64,000 nucleotides of DNA from assembly GCA_022360015.1 (NCBI GenBank), contig JAKSDQ010000288.1:124001-188000 (forward strand), read 5' to 3'. This stretch comes from Cytophagales bacterium. GTDB taxonomy: Bacteria > Bacteroidota > Bacteroidia > Cytophagales > Cyclobacteriaceae. The notes below the pieces were generated by a model. The model saw nothing but the letters and a program-made list of their open reading frames with translations. It did no database searches and was not told the DNA's origin. The translations under genes and the position numbers were made by a program. This document shows positions 19,332 to 28,749 of this stretch, in pieces. Each line of letters opens with the position of its first letter. The first letter of the stretch is position 1.

Positions 19332-19455
19332 TGAAAAGCCCTGTAAACTTTTTGCTTCCCACCAGTAACCTTTTATGGGAAAGACAGTATTCAATTTATC
19401 ATCCGGTTGTTTTACCGGCTAAAGGTTGAATTACTTTCCACCAAAGCTTACGGTT

Positions 19456-19686
19456 ATGAAAAATCGAAAAATAATCCTGCTTGTCATTGTAGTTCTGGCC
19501 TTATTTTCATTTTACAATGCTCAAAAAAAGTTTTACATTTTGGTGAAAACAAAAATTCAATCATATCAAATGGGTGAGACCTATTCAAGGCTCACCGGAC
19601 TGAAACCAAAAAAACAGCACGGCGCTTACCCTGTGGCTGATAAAAACGACAAAAACGTACAACTCATTTATTTCAGGCTGGAGTAA
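19456..19686 (+). CDS. Small membrane-anchored protein, unknown
   Basis: From the ATG at 19456 the product is 76 residues: MKNRKIILLVIVVLALFSFY gives one N-terminal membrane segment, followed by a basic soluble tail (many Lys) ending in VQLIYFRLE. An in-frame ATG 10 codons upstream (19426) lengthens it with an unlikely polar start. No family is recognised. Repeat copy A begins about 45 nt after the stop. Confidence 0.5.
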   Translation: MKNRKIILLVIVVLALFSFYNAQKKFYILVKTKIQSYQMGETYSRLTGLKPKKQHGAYPVADKNDKNVQLIYFRLE

Positions 19687-19731
19687 GCATATGGTTCTTC
19701 CTTCCTTGTCGGCCAAAGAGGCGCAGTAAAT

Positions 19732-19915
19732 AGCACAAGCGTTCCGTGGCTATTGCACAACTTAAGACCGTGCTTTTATTTTTATCGTATCGGCGAAAAC
19801 CTCTGTGTCTCTTTGTGCCTTTGTGCCTCCGTGGTGAAAAATGGTGAACCACAAACACCAAGACACAAAGAATTTTGTCCAAAACGTTGCGCAAAACCCA
19901 CAGAACGCTTGCGCC
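19732..19915. repeat. Intergenic repeat family, copy A (TIR-bounded, ~184 bp)
   Basis: Imperfect 30-bp terminal inverted repeats lie at 19732-19761 and 19886-19915; the left arm contains GCACAAGCGTTCCGTGG and the right arm is its approximate complement. Between them is the palindromic core ACAAAG / CTTTGTGTCT with CCACAAACACCAAGACAC (about 19800-19872). The element carries no gene and lies between two transcription units. It is the most complete copy of a family also seen at 32419, 34428, 37335, 38398 and 44765. Confidence 0.82.
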
Positions 19916-19964
19916 ACGCTTCGAACTAATGTACTATGCCTTAAACACCTGATTTTCTAATAAA

Positions 19965-21128
19965 TCAAGATCGATTGGTTTCACTAAAACGCGTACTGGT
20001 TTTAAAGCCTTTATTTGATACCTGCGTTGGCGTAACAACGTTTTTTTTCACGATCGACAAATTCACCGGCTGCAATTTTCCCCTTAACTGAATAGCTCCT
20101 ATTTCCTTGAAAATAAACGTGTTGCAGACTTTCAGACGATCTATCAGTTCCTGCGATATCAACAGGTTGGAGTCAAATCTTTTGCACGCATCCTGAATGC
20201 GGGAGGTTGTATTAAGCACATCACCCGAAAATATGATATCTTTTTTAATAGTTCCTACCTCACCTACCGTTACTTCACCACAATGTAGTCCGGCCTTGTA
20301 TCCGGGAACGAGACCATATTGCTCCATATATTTAGTAGAAAGCATTTCAATAGTCTCTTGAATATCAAAAAAACATTGCAGGCAGTGGGCCTGGCGTAAG
20401 CCTTGCGCCATCTTCCAGGAAACTACTATTTCGTCGCCTACATATTGATAAATCTCACCATAGTTCTTTATAATTGGTTTTGTAATATCCTGAAAAAACG
20501 AGCTCAGCAATTCAAAATAACGGATGTTTCCTAATTCCTCGGCAATGGCGGTGGAGGAAGTGATATCGAGGAACATGAATATTCTTTCTTCCTGCTTTGG
20601 TTTATGATATTTGCCTTTTAACAAATTCCACAAAACCCCTTGCCCGTATTTATCATTTATTTGCAAAACAATTAAGGTAAGCGAAGAGAGGATAGTCCAG
20701 TTGAGTAATATACTCAAATAAGCAGGGCCTGTGTAGAAAAGCCAGACTTTGGTCAAAAGCATTGGACCATTTAAAGTAAGATTTGTGCTCAGGAAATTGT
20801 AAAATATTAACGCAGGCAGGCTCACCAGCGTAATAATAATAACAAAGATGATGGTATTAAAAAGCAATGAGAACCATAAAGGTTTACTCTTAAAACGATC
20901 TTTGAGATAAAAAACAATAAAAGGCGCCGCCAGCAAACTGGCTATAAATACAGCAAACAAAGTAGTAAGAGCAGTTGTAGCCCCGCTGTAATTCTCAATT
21001 CCGGAGAATTTTAATTCTGACTGAAATAAATACTCTTGAAGTACAATGAGCATCGAAACAACCAGCCATGAAAGTGCAATATAAAAAACCTGGCTGATTT
21101 TGATTTTAACAGCGTTGGATAATGGCAT
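19965..21128 (-). CDS. Membrane protein with class III adenylate/guanylate cyclase homology domain
   Basis: This 387-residue protein has four N-terminal membrane helices (about 11-30, 52-75, 85-110, 130-155) and a cyclase homology domain (about 183-350). Both metal-binding aspartates are present (Asp188 in MFLDIT, Asp232 in VGDEIV), as is the transition-state Asn/Arg pair (Asn306, Arg310). By eye alignment the purine-specifying Lys is Gln228 and its Asp partner is Ile299, so nucleotide choice or even activity is uncertain. The domain would face the cytoplasm and could make cAMP or another cyclic nucleotide in response to membrane signals. The gene is divergent from the amidohydrolase gene 80 nt away. 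Confidence 0.85.
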   Translation of the reverse strand: MPLSNAVKIKISQVFYIALSWLVVSMLIVLQEYLFQSELKFSGIENYSGATTALTTLFAVFIASLLAAPFIVFYLKDRFKSKPLWFSLLFNTIIFVIIITLVSLPALIFYNFLSTNLTLNGPMLLTKVWLFYTGPAYLSILLNWTILSSLTLIVLQINDKYGQGVLWNLLKGKYHKPKQEERIFMFLDITSSTAIAEELGNIRYFELLSSFFQDITKPIIKNYGEIYQYVGDEIVVSWKMAQGLRQAHCLQCFFDIQETIEMLSTKYMEQYGLVPGYKAGLHCGEVTVGEVGTIKKDIIFSGDVLNTTSRIQDACKRFDSNLLISQELIDRLKVCNTFIFKEIGAIQLRGKLQPVNLSIVKKNVVTPTQVSNKGFKTSTRFSETNRS

Positions 21129-21208
21129 ACGGAATTGATTTTATCCTGTAATATACGTAATTATAGCAAAAGGTTTATTGGTGTGGCAAGTTGCCATAAA
21201 AAAGTATT

Positions 21209-22879
21209 ATGAAATTAAGGTATATTGGCTTATTTACGCTCTTATCGAGCATTACTTCTTGTCAGCAATCCCCTGATTTTGATGTCATTATCAAAGGAGG
21301 AACCATTTACGACGGAACGGGCAGTCAGCCATTTATCGGCGACATAGCCATTAAGGGTGATACAATCGCCGCCATCGGAAACCTCAAGGAGTTTACCGGG
21401 CATGAGGAATGGTACGCTCAGGGGTTGGCAGTTTCACCGGGATTTATTAACATGTTGAGCTGGGCTACGGAAACATTAATGGTTGACGGCCGATCGGAAA
21501 GCGATATCCGCCAGGGTGTTACATTGGAGGTATTTGGTGAAGGGTGGTCGATGGGCCCTTTGAATGAGCAGATGAAGAAAGAAGTTGCCCGGGGGCAAAA
21601 TGACTACACTTTTGATATTACGTGGACTTCATTGGGCGAATACCTCACGCACCTTGAAGAAAAAGGTGTATCCACCAATGTCGCATCATTTGTGGGGGCA
21701 ACCACCATAAGGATTCATGTTTTAGGTTATGATAACCGGCAGGCCAGCCAGGAGGAGTTGGAAGAAATGAAAAAACTTGTTGCGGAGGCCATGGCAGAAG
21801 GGGCTATGGGTTTGGGGTCCTCTCTGATTTATGCACCTGCATTTTATGCCTCTACGGAAGAATTAATTGCTTTATGTGAGGTCGTTGCATCTTACGGCGG
21901 TATGTATATTTCGCACCTGCGCAGCGAGGGCAACCAATTGATGGAGGCAGTAGATGAATTTCTGTTAATCGCCAGGAAAGCCAAAATTCCAGCCGAAATT
22001 TATCATTTGAAAGCAGGCGGGGAAAAAAACTGGTGGAAAATGGACAGTGTAATTGCCAAAATTGAAGGAGCACAAAGAGACGGTTTAAAGATAACGGCCA
22101 ATATGTATACTTATACCGCCGGTGCTACGGGATTAGATGCGGCCATGCCACCATGGGTACAGGAAGGAGGCCACGCTGCCTGGGTAGCAAGATTAAAAGA
22201 CCCTGACATTCGCCGCCAGGTGATTAAGGAGATCAAAACGGATGCCACTGACTGGGAAAATCTCTATTACGCAGCAGGTACGCCTGAAAAAGTTATTCTT
22301 GTAGGGTTCAAAAATGACTCCCTGAAATATTTGACCGGAAAATCCGTAGCCGAGGTCGCTGTTATGTACGGGAAGTCGCCGGAAGAAACGATGATAGATC
22401 TTGTCATCAATGACGACAGCCGGGTAGAAACGGTTTACTTTCTGATGTCAGAAAAAAATATTGCCAGACAAATCGGTATGCCGTGGGTAAGTTTTGGCTC
22501 TGATGCTGGTTCCATGAGTCCACAAGGTTTTTTTCTAAAGCAAAATCCACACCCAAGGGCTTATGGAAATTTTGCCAGGTTGCTTGGAAGATATGTCAGA
22601 GAAAAAAATTTAATCAGTCTTGAAGAAGCGGTCAGAAGGTTGACCTCATTGCCCGCAGAAAATCTCAAAATAAAAAAAAGAGGGCTTCTCAAAGTGGGCA
22701 ATTACGCTGATGTGGTTGTTTTTAACCCTGAAACTATTACTGATTTAGCTACCTTTAACACGCCGCACCAGTTAGCAGTAGGTGTTGTCCACGTTTTTGT
22801 AAATGGCGAACAAGTGCTGAAAGACGGTATACATACAGGAGCAACCCCCGGTCGCGTAGTATGGGGGCCTGGTAATTAA
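21209..22879 (+). CDS. D-aminoacylase-like amidohydrolase lipoprotein
   Basis: This 556-residue protein has a signal ending in Ile-Thr-Ser-Cys (Cys18), so it is probably a lipoprotein. The fold is that of the N-acyl-D-amino-acid deacylase branch (COG3653-like) of the amidohydrolase superfamily. Kept metal-site residues include Glu111 in VFGEGWS, His in MYISHLRSEG, His in EIYHLKAGG and Asp in FGSDAGS. The usual HxH after strand 1 is replaced: PGFINMLSW (residues 77-85) has Leu and Trp at the two His positions. D-aminoacylases use mainly the second (Cys/Glu-His-His) zinc site, so a mononuclear enzyme is plausible. Predicted role: hydrolysis of N-acylated amino acids or dipeptides in the periplasm. 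Confidence 0.82.
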   Translation: MKLRYIGLFTLLSSITSCQQSPDFDVIIKGGTIYDGTGSQPFIGDIAIKGDTIAAIGNLKEFTGHEEWYAQGLAVSPGFINMLSWATETLMVDGRSESDIRQGVTLEVFGEGWSMGPLNEQMKKEVARGQNDYTFDITWTSLGEYLTHLEEKGVSTNVASFVGATTIRIHVLGYDNRQASQEELEEMKKLVAEAMAEGAMGLGSSLIYAPAFYASTEELIALCEVVASYGGMYISHLRSEGNQLMEAVDEFLLIARKAKIPAEIYHLKAGGEKNWWKMDSVIAKIEGAQRDGLKITANMYTYTAGATGLDAAMPPWVQEGGHAAWVARLKDPDIRRQVIKEIKTDATDWENLYYAAGTPEKVILVGFKNDSLKYLTGKSVAEVAVMYGKSPEETMIDLVINDDSRVETVYFLMSEKNIARQIGMPWVSFGSDAGSMSPQGFFLKQNPHPRAYGNFARLLGRYVREKNLISLEEAVRRLTSLPAENLKIKKRGLLKVGNYADVVVFNPETITDLATFNTPHQLAVGVVHVFVNGEQVLKDGIHTGATPGRVVWGPGN

Positions 22880-22976
22880 AAATTGACAATTGACAATGGA
22901 TAATTGACAATTTTTTTAATCGGTTTACTCTATAACATTATCAATTCAACAATTGTCAATTGTAAATTGTCAATTG
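22879..22976. repeat. Inverted repeat of TTGACAAT units between convergent genes
   Basis: The left arm (22879-22917) holds three TTGACAAT-type units followed by seven T. The right arm (22941-22976) holds the same units in inverse orientation. The minus-strand cargo gene ends inside the right arm: its TGA stop is at 22970-22972. It may act as a bidirectional terminator. A single short copy of the same unit type lies at about 37240-37262. Confidence 0.7.
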
Positions 22977-25900
22977 CCCAAAACAAGCTTTTGGCTGTAT
23001 TTACCATGGTTAGTTTCCAGCAGGAGAAAATAAATGCCCTGGCCCTGACTGGTAAAATCGAAGGCTACGGAATTGTTTCCAGCCATTTTCCGGCCCAGAT
23101 ACCGGGCTTCTACAACCTTTCCAGTTGCGTCGATTAATTTAAAATGGACAACATCTGATTCGGGCAGGAAATAATTAACGGTAGCAGGGCCCAGTGACGG
23201 ATTAGGGAAGGAGATAAAGGAAAGTCCCTGGGTGTCCGCCTCGTCCTCAATGCCAACCGGCCCGATATTGGGTTTTTCCTGTTGGATAAAGAGGTTATCT
23301 ATTAGCCAGCCCCACCCTACAGTGACGGGGTCTGAAAACAATCTGAATCTGAAAATGACCGTATCATTCGGGTTAAACTTATCCAGCAAATCAATATCAT
23401 GCGCAAAAAACAAACCAGGATCACCATCATTGTCAGTATCATTTTGATAACGGTTCAACCAAAGGGAGCTCAGGCTGGCATCATAACCATCGGCAATTGG
23501 AATCCAGTTTAATCCATCCTTCGTTCCTTCTACCACCACATAATCATAAAATTCCCGTTCCGGAAATACCGCACCTGTCTCCCCGGTTTCTATGATCGCT
23601 ACATCATCATATTGAAATCTGGCATTTTCCTGCGCTATGACAATAGGTACATTAAGTTGATAAATGTATTGGGTATTGGCATCATAGTCGTGCGGGCTGT
23701 TAATCGCTGCGTTGAAGAATCCATCGGCTGTGCCAATGTTGAATCCATCCCCTGTAAAGTCGCTGTCATTGCCATCATTAAAATCGTTTCCGTAAGAAGT
23801 TGCCGGAGGCTCTATGGCGGAAAGTTGCAGGGATTTTTCATTAGATAAATAGGCTTTCCCGCTTAAAAATGATCGGGCGATCACAGAAACTGTACCATTC
23901 GCAGGCAGGTTGTCCAACGTAAAAATCACATTTTCCACCGCTGTTGCACCGATGCTTCCCACCCTTTCATCATCAATGAGTATCTGTGTCGAATCGTAGG
24001 GTGACCGAAGGGATACATCCACATTCAGCTTGCCTAAGGCGTTAAATCCGGTGTTTTCAATAAAAGGCACAAAAGTAACAGCCGGAAGGTCCGGTATGGT
24101 GGTGGTCCAGATACCTCTGCCGTGGGTGGCGATTACCACCTGGTCGTCCTGTACTTTCATGTCCCATACCGAAGTGCCAGGTAAATTATCATTCAATAAA
24201 TTCCAGGTCCCGCCATTATCCTTGGATTCTACAATGCCAATATCCGTACCTACCCAGATTGTATTGGTTTCATGGGGCAAAACCAACAGGGAATAAACAG
24301 CCACATCCGGAAATCCTTTGCTACTCTCATCTCCTCCGTCAAACCCAGTAATATCTTCCCAGGTTTGCCCCAGGTCAGTGGTTTTTATCACCTTTGGGGC
24401 GTCGGCAATCGAAAACAAGGCATAAGCTGTAGAATCCTCTTCGGGGTGCGTAGCCAGACCGGAAAGCAACCCGATCGGTGCGTTGTTAAGATTATTGGTG
24501 ACACTAAAAGAGGTACCTCCATTAATGGACACATGCAATCTGTTAACCGAAGTCATGCCCGTTCCTGCCCACACAATCCTGTTATTGGCGATAGATACCT
24601 TAACATCTGAGGTAGATCTAAGATTAAAATTATTAGTTAATGGCCTAACCTCCCATCTTCCTCCGAAATCATCAGACACCCAGACACCTGTTGCCCCGAT
24701 AGCATAAAGCACATCGGGATTACTTTTGGAATTGGCGATTTTGGTGATAAAAGGGGCATTTCCAGCCCCTACATCCGTCATTCCCGAAGTAGCTACCACC
24801 CAGCTAAGACCACCATCGATCGATCTCGCGAGGCCGTTAAACTGCGAACCACCAATGATCTTGTTGGGATCCGCATTGTTCCAAACCGTTTCAAACCCAT
24901 CTCCTCCGAGCTGCCGAATATATTTAGTTGTTGAGGTGGCATTCTGTCCGGTAGGTGATCTCCAGGTCCCATTGTCCTGCATACCTCCGATGTATTCATC
25001 AACTCCCGGCTTTTTATCTATTCCGTAAAACTGGCTGGTGTTGTAACCATAACCTGCAAAGGTAAAATCACCATCATTAACAGCAGGGTCGGTACTGATA
25101 TTTGACTCATGAACACCACCATCATTTACTGTAATGAGTTTAAAAGTCTCCTGGCTTTCGTCAATTTTAAAGGTGTACAGTCCGTGATGATCAGGGTGTA
25201 CACCGATCTGGAAATCGAGGCCAAAGGATTGTGAAAAGGAGTTTTTACCGCCACGTGCACTATAAGCATCAGTGACTATCTCGGTTTCTCTCAACCTTGT
25301 TTCTATTGATCCGAAATTGATTCTGAAAACAGATTGCGGCAGGTTATCTGAATTCCATACTGCGCCGCCTGATAACACAGGCCAGAAGAAATACATAGCC
25401 TGATGCTGTTGGCCTCGATTGATGCCGCCATTGACCGCTATATTTCCGTCGGGCGTGCCGGAATAATCCACTTTGTGAATAAACAAATACTCCCGGCTAT
25501 GATTAGCCGGATTACCTGCGGTATTTTCAGTGATCAGATTAAATACGCCATCTTCCTGCTGGTCCCTGAAAGAAACCATTAACTGCCGGTTATTATCAAT
25601 GTCCCATACCTGAAACGGAACATCTACATAGTCCCTGTAAATATATCCATTGTCCGGCACGCCTGCGCCCCGCCCTGACACAGTAAAACGATGGGCTTTT
25701 TGCGACAGGCCTGGTCCAAACCGCACCTCAACCGAAACCAAATCCGGTAAGTCCACCGATTCCCTGTCGATCCTGCCTCCAAAAAAATCACCACCAAAGC
25801 TGATAAGGTTCATGAAGCTACGGGTGCCTTCTTCATCTACAGAAGTAACGGTGGGGTTGCCCGTTATGGTTCCGGGTTTCATGGTGACTTTCCATAAATC

Positions 25901-27103
25901 CACACCACCGAAATAAACAATATCCTCATTAAAGGGATGAACTACAATCGTATTATCATAACTACCCTGGCCCCCTAAAAAGTCAAAATTCACCCCATTG
26001 TTTTCTTCCAGCACCAAAGACCAGGTAGCACCTGCATTATCAGAAATGTAGAGATCAGACCCATTGCCAGACAACGTCCCTTCCACCGAAGCAAAAAGCC
26101 GTTGTGTATTTGTAGGTGAAACGGCCAATTCCAACCGGCCTGAAGGAGCCAGGCCGTTGCTTGCATTCTCCCAGGACTGCCCGGCATCGGTTGATTTTAT
26201 CACGCCAACCCCATTTTCAGTCGCATACAAAACATTAAAATTGCCCGGTGTGTCTACAATCTGCTCTACAGAGGCCACCCCTTGGTAAACCTGTGTCCAG
26301 GAAACTCCGCCATCGACAGAGCGATAAATACCCGAACGAAAATTTCCAGAAATAGCGCTGTTTACAGTGGCAGCCAGCACCAGATCAGGATTGTCAGGAT
26401 CTACCACTACCCTGTTTACATTTCCGAAATCCTCGGTATTCGCTGTTGAAGCAAGCTGGGTCCACGTATCACCACCATCCGTGGACTTAAATATACCATC
26501 CCCGTCAATACCATCGCTGGCAAATGATTCACCGGTACCTGCATAAATGATATCCGGGTTTGCGGTGGCTTGTGCCAGGGTTGTAACAGCTATGTTAGAA
26601 AGGTCAGGGGTTTTGTTTTCCCAGGATTGGCCTGCATCAGTCGTTTTCCATATCCCACCTCCTACAGCACCGGCTATCCAGCTATTACCCTGTGGATCTC
26701 CGGGTTGCACCAGCAAGGCCCTGGTTCGTCCCGGTACATTAAATGGCCCCCTTTCCACCCATTGAACCGCCTGAGTACGGCTGCTTGATCTTCTTACAGC
26801 AAGTCTGTGTCTGGCCTTACTTAATTCAATCAATTTGTAGTTTCCGGGATAGACAGAAGTATAGTCACCCGCTCCGGTCCTGATCAGCCGGTGATATTCA
26901 CCATACTGGTTGGGATGATCAAATTTTGTAATGCCCAGCGCCTTTTGCTGCCTTTTTCTTTCCAGCCTCCGCGCCCAGATCTCTTCAGGCGTATAACGCT
27001 TTTTTGGATTTACATTTAATGTAGAATCAGCATCGAAGCCCGTCGTAAAATATATGCCCACTGCTAACCCGAGGATTACGGCAATAATCCAAATCTTCTT
27101 CAT
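22970..27103 (-). CDS. Large BNR/sortilin-type propeller protein with T9SS type A sorting domain
   Basis: This 1377-residue secreted protein has an N-terminal signal (residues 1-20, ending near Tyr-Phe-Thr-Thr-Gly). Two blocks of Asp-box repeats (S-T-D-x-G-x-x-W: KTTDAGQSWEN, KSTDGGDTWTQ, RSVDGGVSWTQ, and later RSIDGGLSWVV, KTTDLGQTWED, ESKDNGGTWNL) form one or more beta-propellers of the VPS10/sortilin or exo-alpha-sialidase type. A beta-sandwich region (about 1080-1290) follows. The last ~80 residues start with ISFPNPSLG and end in KLVLGN, a type A T9SS C-terminal domain. The role is probably adhesion or glycan/protein binding at the surface. No glycosidase catalytic triad could be assigned. 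Confidence 0.85.
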   Translation of the reverse strand: MKKIWIIAVILGLAVGIYFTTGFDADSTLNVNPKKRYTPEEIWARRLERKRQQKALGITKFDHPNQYGEYHRLIRTGAGDYTSVYPGNYKLIELSKARHRLAVRRSSSRTQAVQWVERGPFNVPGRTRALLVQPGDPQGNSWIAGAVGGGIWKTTDAGQSWENKTPDLSNIAVTTLAQATANPDIIYAGTGESFASDGIDGDGIFKSTDGGDTWTQLASTANTEDFGNVNRVVVDPDNPDLVLAATVNSAISGNFRSGIYRSVDGGVSWTQVYQGVASVEQIVDTPGNFNVLYATENGVGVIKSTDAGQSWENASNGLAPSGRLELAVSPTNTQRLFASVEGTLSGNGSDLYISDNAGATWSLVLEENNGVNFDFLGGQGSYDNTIVVHPFNEDIVYFGGVDLWKVTMKPGTITGNPTVTSVDEEGTRSFMNLISFGGDFFGGRIDRESVDLPDLVSVEVRFGPGLSQKAHRFTVSGRGAGVPDNGYIYRDYVDVPFQVWDIDNNRQLMVSFRDQQEDGVFNLITENTAGNPANHSREYLFIHKVDYSGTPDGNIAVNGGINRGQQHQAMYFFWPVLSGGAVWNSDNLPQSVFRINFGSIETRLRETEIVTDAYSARGGKNSFSQSFGLDFQIGVHPDHHGLYTFKIDESQETFKLITVNDGGVHESNISTDPAVNDGDFTFAGYGYNTSQFYGIDKKPGVDEYIGGMQDNGTWRSPTGQNATSTTKYIRQLGGDGFETVWNNADPNKIIGGSQFNGLARSIDGGLSWVVATSGMTDVGAGNAPFITKIANSKSNPDVLYAIGATGVWVSDDFGGRWEVRPLTNNFNLRSTSDVKVSIANNRIVWAGTGMTSVNRLHVSINGGTSFSVTNNLNNAPIGLLSGLATHPEEDSTAYALFSIADAPKVIKTTDLGQTWEDITGFDGGDESSKGFPDVAVYSLLVLPHETNTIWVGTDIGIVESKDNGGTWNLLNDNLPGTSVWDMKVQDDQVVIATHGRGIWTTTIPDLPAVTFVPFIENTGFNALGKLNVDVSLRSPYDSTQILIDDERVGSIGATAVENVIFTLDNLPANGTVSVIARSFLSGKAYLSNEKSLQLSAIEPPATSYGNDFNDGNDSDFTGDGFNIGTADGFFNAAINSPHDYDANTQYIYQLNVPIVIAQENARFQYDDVAIIETGETGAVFPEREFYDYVVVEGTKDGLNWIPIADGYDASLSSLWLNRYQNDTDNDGDPGLFFAHDIDLLDKFNPNDTVIFRFRLFSDPVTVGWGWLIDNLFIQQEKPNIGPVGIEDEADTQGLSFISFPNPSLGPATVNYFLPESDVVHFKLIDATGKVVEARYLGRKMAGNNSVAFDFTSQGQGIYFLLLETNHGKYSQKLVLGN

Positions 27104-27131
27104 ATCAAATAATGCTTATCTATTTGGCGTT

Positions 27132-27536
27132 TTAATCGTTTTTAGTAACGTTGTCAATTATTTTTTCTTCTTTGACATCAAAATAATAGGTGCTGTATCC
27201 TTCCGGATAATCCTTCGTTCTGTTGCCGGCACCGGCAGTAATTTTTACTACGGTGTCGTTTTCCCACTCCACATGACCATTTTGTAGTTTGTCCTGATAG
27301 AGTATTTTTTGGTTAGTCGCATCATAGACCAAAAAAACCACCTGCCCGGAGTGAGGCGGTTTGCCAGACCTGTGGCAAAGCCAATAGCGATCGTCACCAT
27401 TGGTTACCTGCTGATAGGCACCGCCGAGTTGTTCTTTGATAAACTCCCGGTGGTCAACTTCCTTACTTGTATCGAGATTTTTCTTTGCTGGTTGACAGGC
27501 AATCAGGAAAAGCAATAAAATCAAACAAATTTTCAT
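27132..27536 (-). CDS. Small lipoprotein, unknown
   Basis: This 134-residue protein has a clear lipoprotein signal, MKICLILLLFLIAC, with the lipobox Leu-Ile-Ala-Cys (Cys14). The mature part has DRYWLCHRSGKPPHSGQVVFLVYD and a C-terminal YSTYYFDVKEEKIIDNV segment, suggesting a beta-rich domain. No family is recognised. It precedes the large T9SS cargo gene on the same strand with a ~28-nt gap, so the two may be cotranscribed. Confidence 0.72.
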   Translation of the reverse strand: MKICLILLLFLIACQPAKKNLDTSKEVDHREFIKEQLGGAYQQVTNGDDRYWLCHRSGKPPHSGQVVFLVYDATNQKILYQDKLQNGHVEWENDTVVKITAGAGNRTKDYPEGYSTYYFDVKEEKIIDNVTKND

Positions 27537-28067
27537 CTTCTTTTACTCGGTCTGTTAAACTCACCACTGTTAAGAACCAAATATTTCTCAAAATAGTTTA
27601 CTGAATTTTATCGCATCCTAATGTGCATAATACAAAGTGCCGTTAAATTCCCCTACCTGTTAATCCATTTATGACATGATCAACCAACTTTTTTTTTGCG
27701 TCAGATCCGCATATCGATGAGACGACTACACTGCCACCGTTATCAATATCACAAGGAGTATGAATCTCATCATATATAAATCAGATGAGCCATACAATTA
27801 TCGCCTTGAAGCCGCTTAACTCAAAGATTTGACAGCAAACGATGGTAAAACCAGTGAGACCCCAAGCGCATTGGCAGTTGGGAAAAAATGATTTGTAAAG
27901 CTACTTTTCCTGGCCATTGCAACGCTTTCCTGAACTAATTTCCAATGAAATTTTATTCATCGACCTACTAATAGGCAATTAAATGAGGTGAAAATTACAT
28001 GCTGACCCCTGTCCCCCGACACCTCACCCCTGATCCATACCCCCTCGATACCCAACATTCATACCAT
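27537..28067. other. 530-nt intergenic region without recognised features
   Basis: Between the lipoprotein start and the cytochrome c stop. Only short ORFs without coding character are present. No repeat copy, terminator or clear promoter was recognised. Promoters for the minus-strand lipoprotein gene should lie at its left end. Confidence 0.5.
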
Positions 28068-28544
28068 TCATTTACCCCCGGCACTTCTTACTTTCGCCAC
28101 TTCTTCAGGCGTGACCGGACCGGAATCATTTTCAAAATTGCTCCTCACATAAGTAAGCACGCCGGCAATTTCCTCATCCGATAAAAAATTATGGGGAGTC
28201 ATAACACCGTTATAGGTTTCTCCATTAACAGGATATTGTCCACCCTGCGAGCCATTCAGAACAATCTTAATCAACTGAGTTTTGTCTCCGTTAACCCATT
28301 CGGTTTTAATAAGTGGAGGATTCAACCCCGGTACACCGGCACCATCCTTCATATGGCACACTACACAATATTGGTTGAATATCTTTTCACCGACCAAAGG
28401 ATCTCCTGTGGTTTTCGCTACCTCCGTGGTACGCTCATTCTCCTGGGTTTCAGAGGTCTCACTAGCACGCTCATTTTTCTGTGGGGAAGAACAAGCCGCC
28501 GCCAGGACCAGCACTGCAATAAGTACAAACTTTAAATCACTCAT
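28068..28544 (-). CDS. Class I cytochrome c lipoprotein
   Basis: From the ATG at 28544 the product is 158 residues with a lipoprotein signal ending Leu-Ala-Ala-Ala-Cys. A Glu/Thr-rich linker follows. The single heme motif CVVCH is followed by GAGVPGLNPPL, and the axial Met is probably in GVMTPHNF. The C-terminal helix EEIAGVLTYVRSNF is typical of small cytochrome c domains. An upstream in-frame start (28580) would put 12 polar residues before the signal and is disfavoured. It is an electron carrier in the periplasm. It lies next to a set of sugar dehydrogenase genes and could accept their electrons. Confidence 0.88.
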   Translation of the reverse strand: MSDLKFVLIAVLVLAAACSSPQKNERASETSETQENERTTEVAKTTGDPLVGEKIFNQYCVVCHMKDGAGVPGLNPPLIKTEWVNGDKTQLIKIVLNGSQGGQYPVNGETYNGVMTPHNFLSDEEIAGVLTYVRSNFENDSGPVTPEEVAKVRSAGGK

Positions 28545-28749
28545 GTCACAATTGCGGTTTCTTAAAAGACTGTTTATCATGTTTTTGCAAGGTGTAATAT
28601 TTCAATTTTCGGGGCAAATTTAAAAAGTTTTATCAATTGATTAAGTAAATCTTGCACTTAATGATTGTTAAAAGAATCATCCTGTGCTCCAAATAAATGA
28701 ATAATTCCGTATATTAAATATTCATTTTACCTTATCCTTATGTGTCACC

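Noticed and set aside
19673-19894. 73-residue minus-strand ORF
   Set aside because: Mostly made of repeat copy A; composition reflects the repeat, not a protein.
27999-28184. 61-residue plus-strand ORF
   Set aside because: Crosses into the opposite strand of the cytochrome c gene and has no start context or domain.
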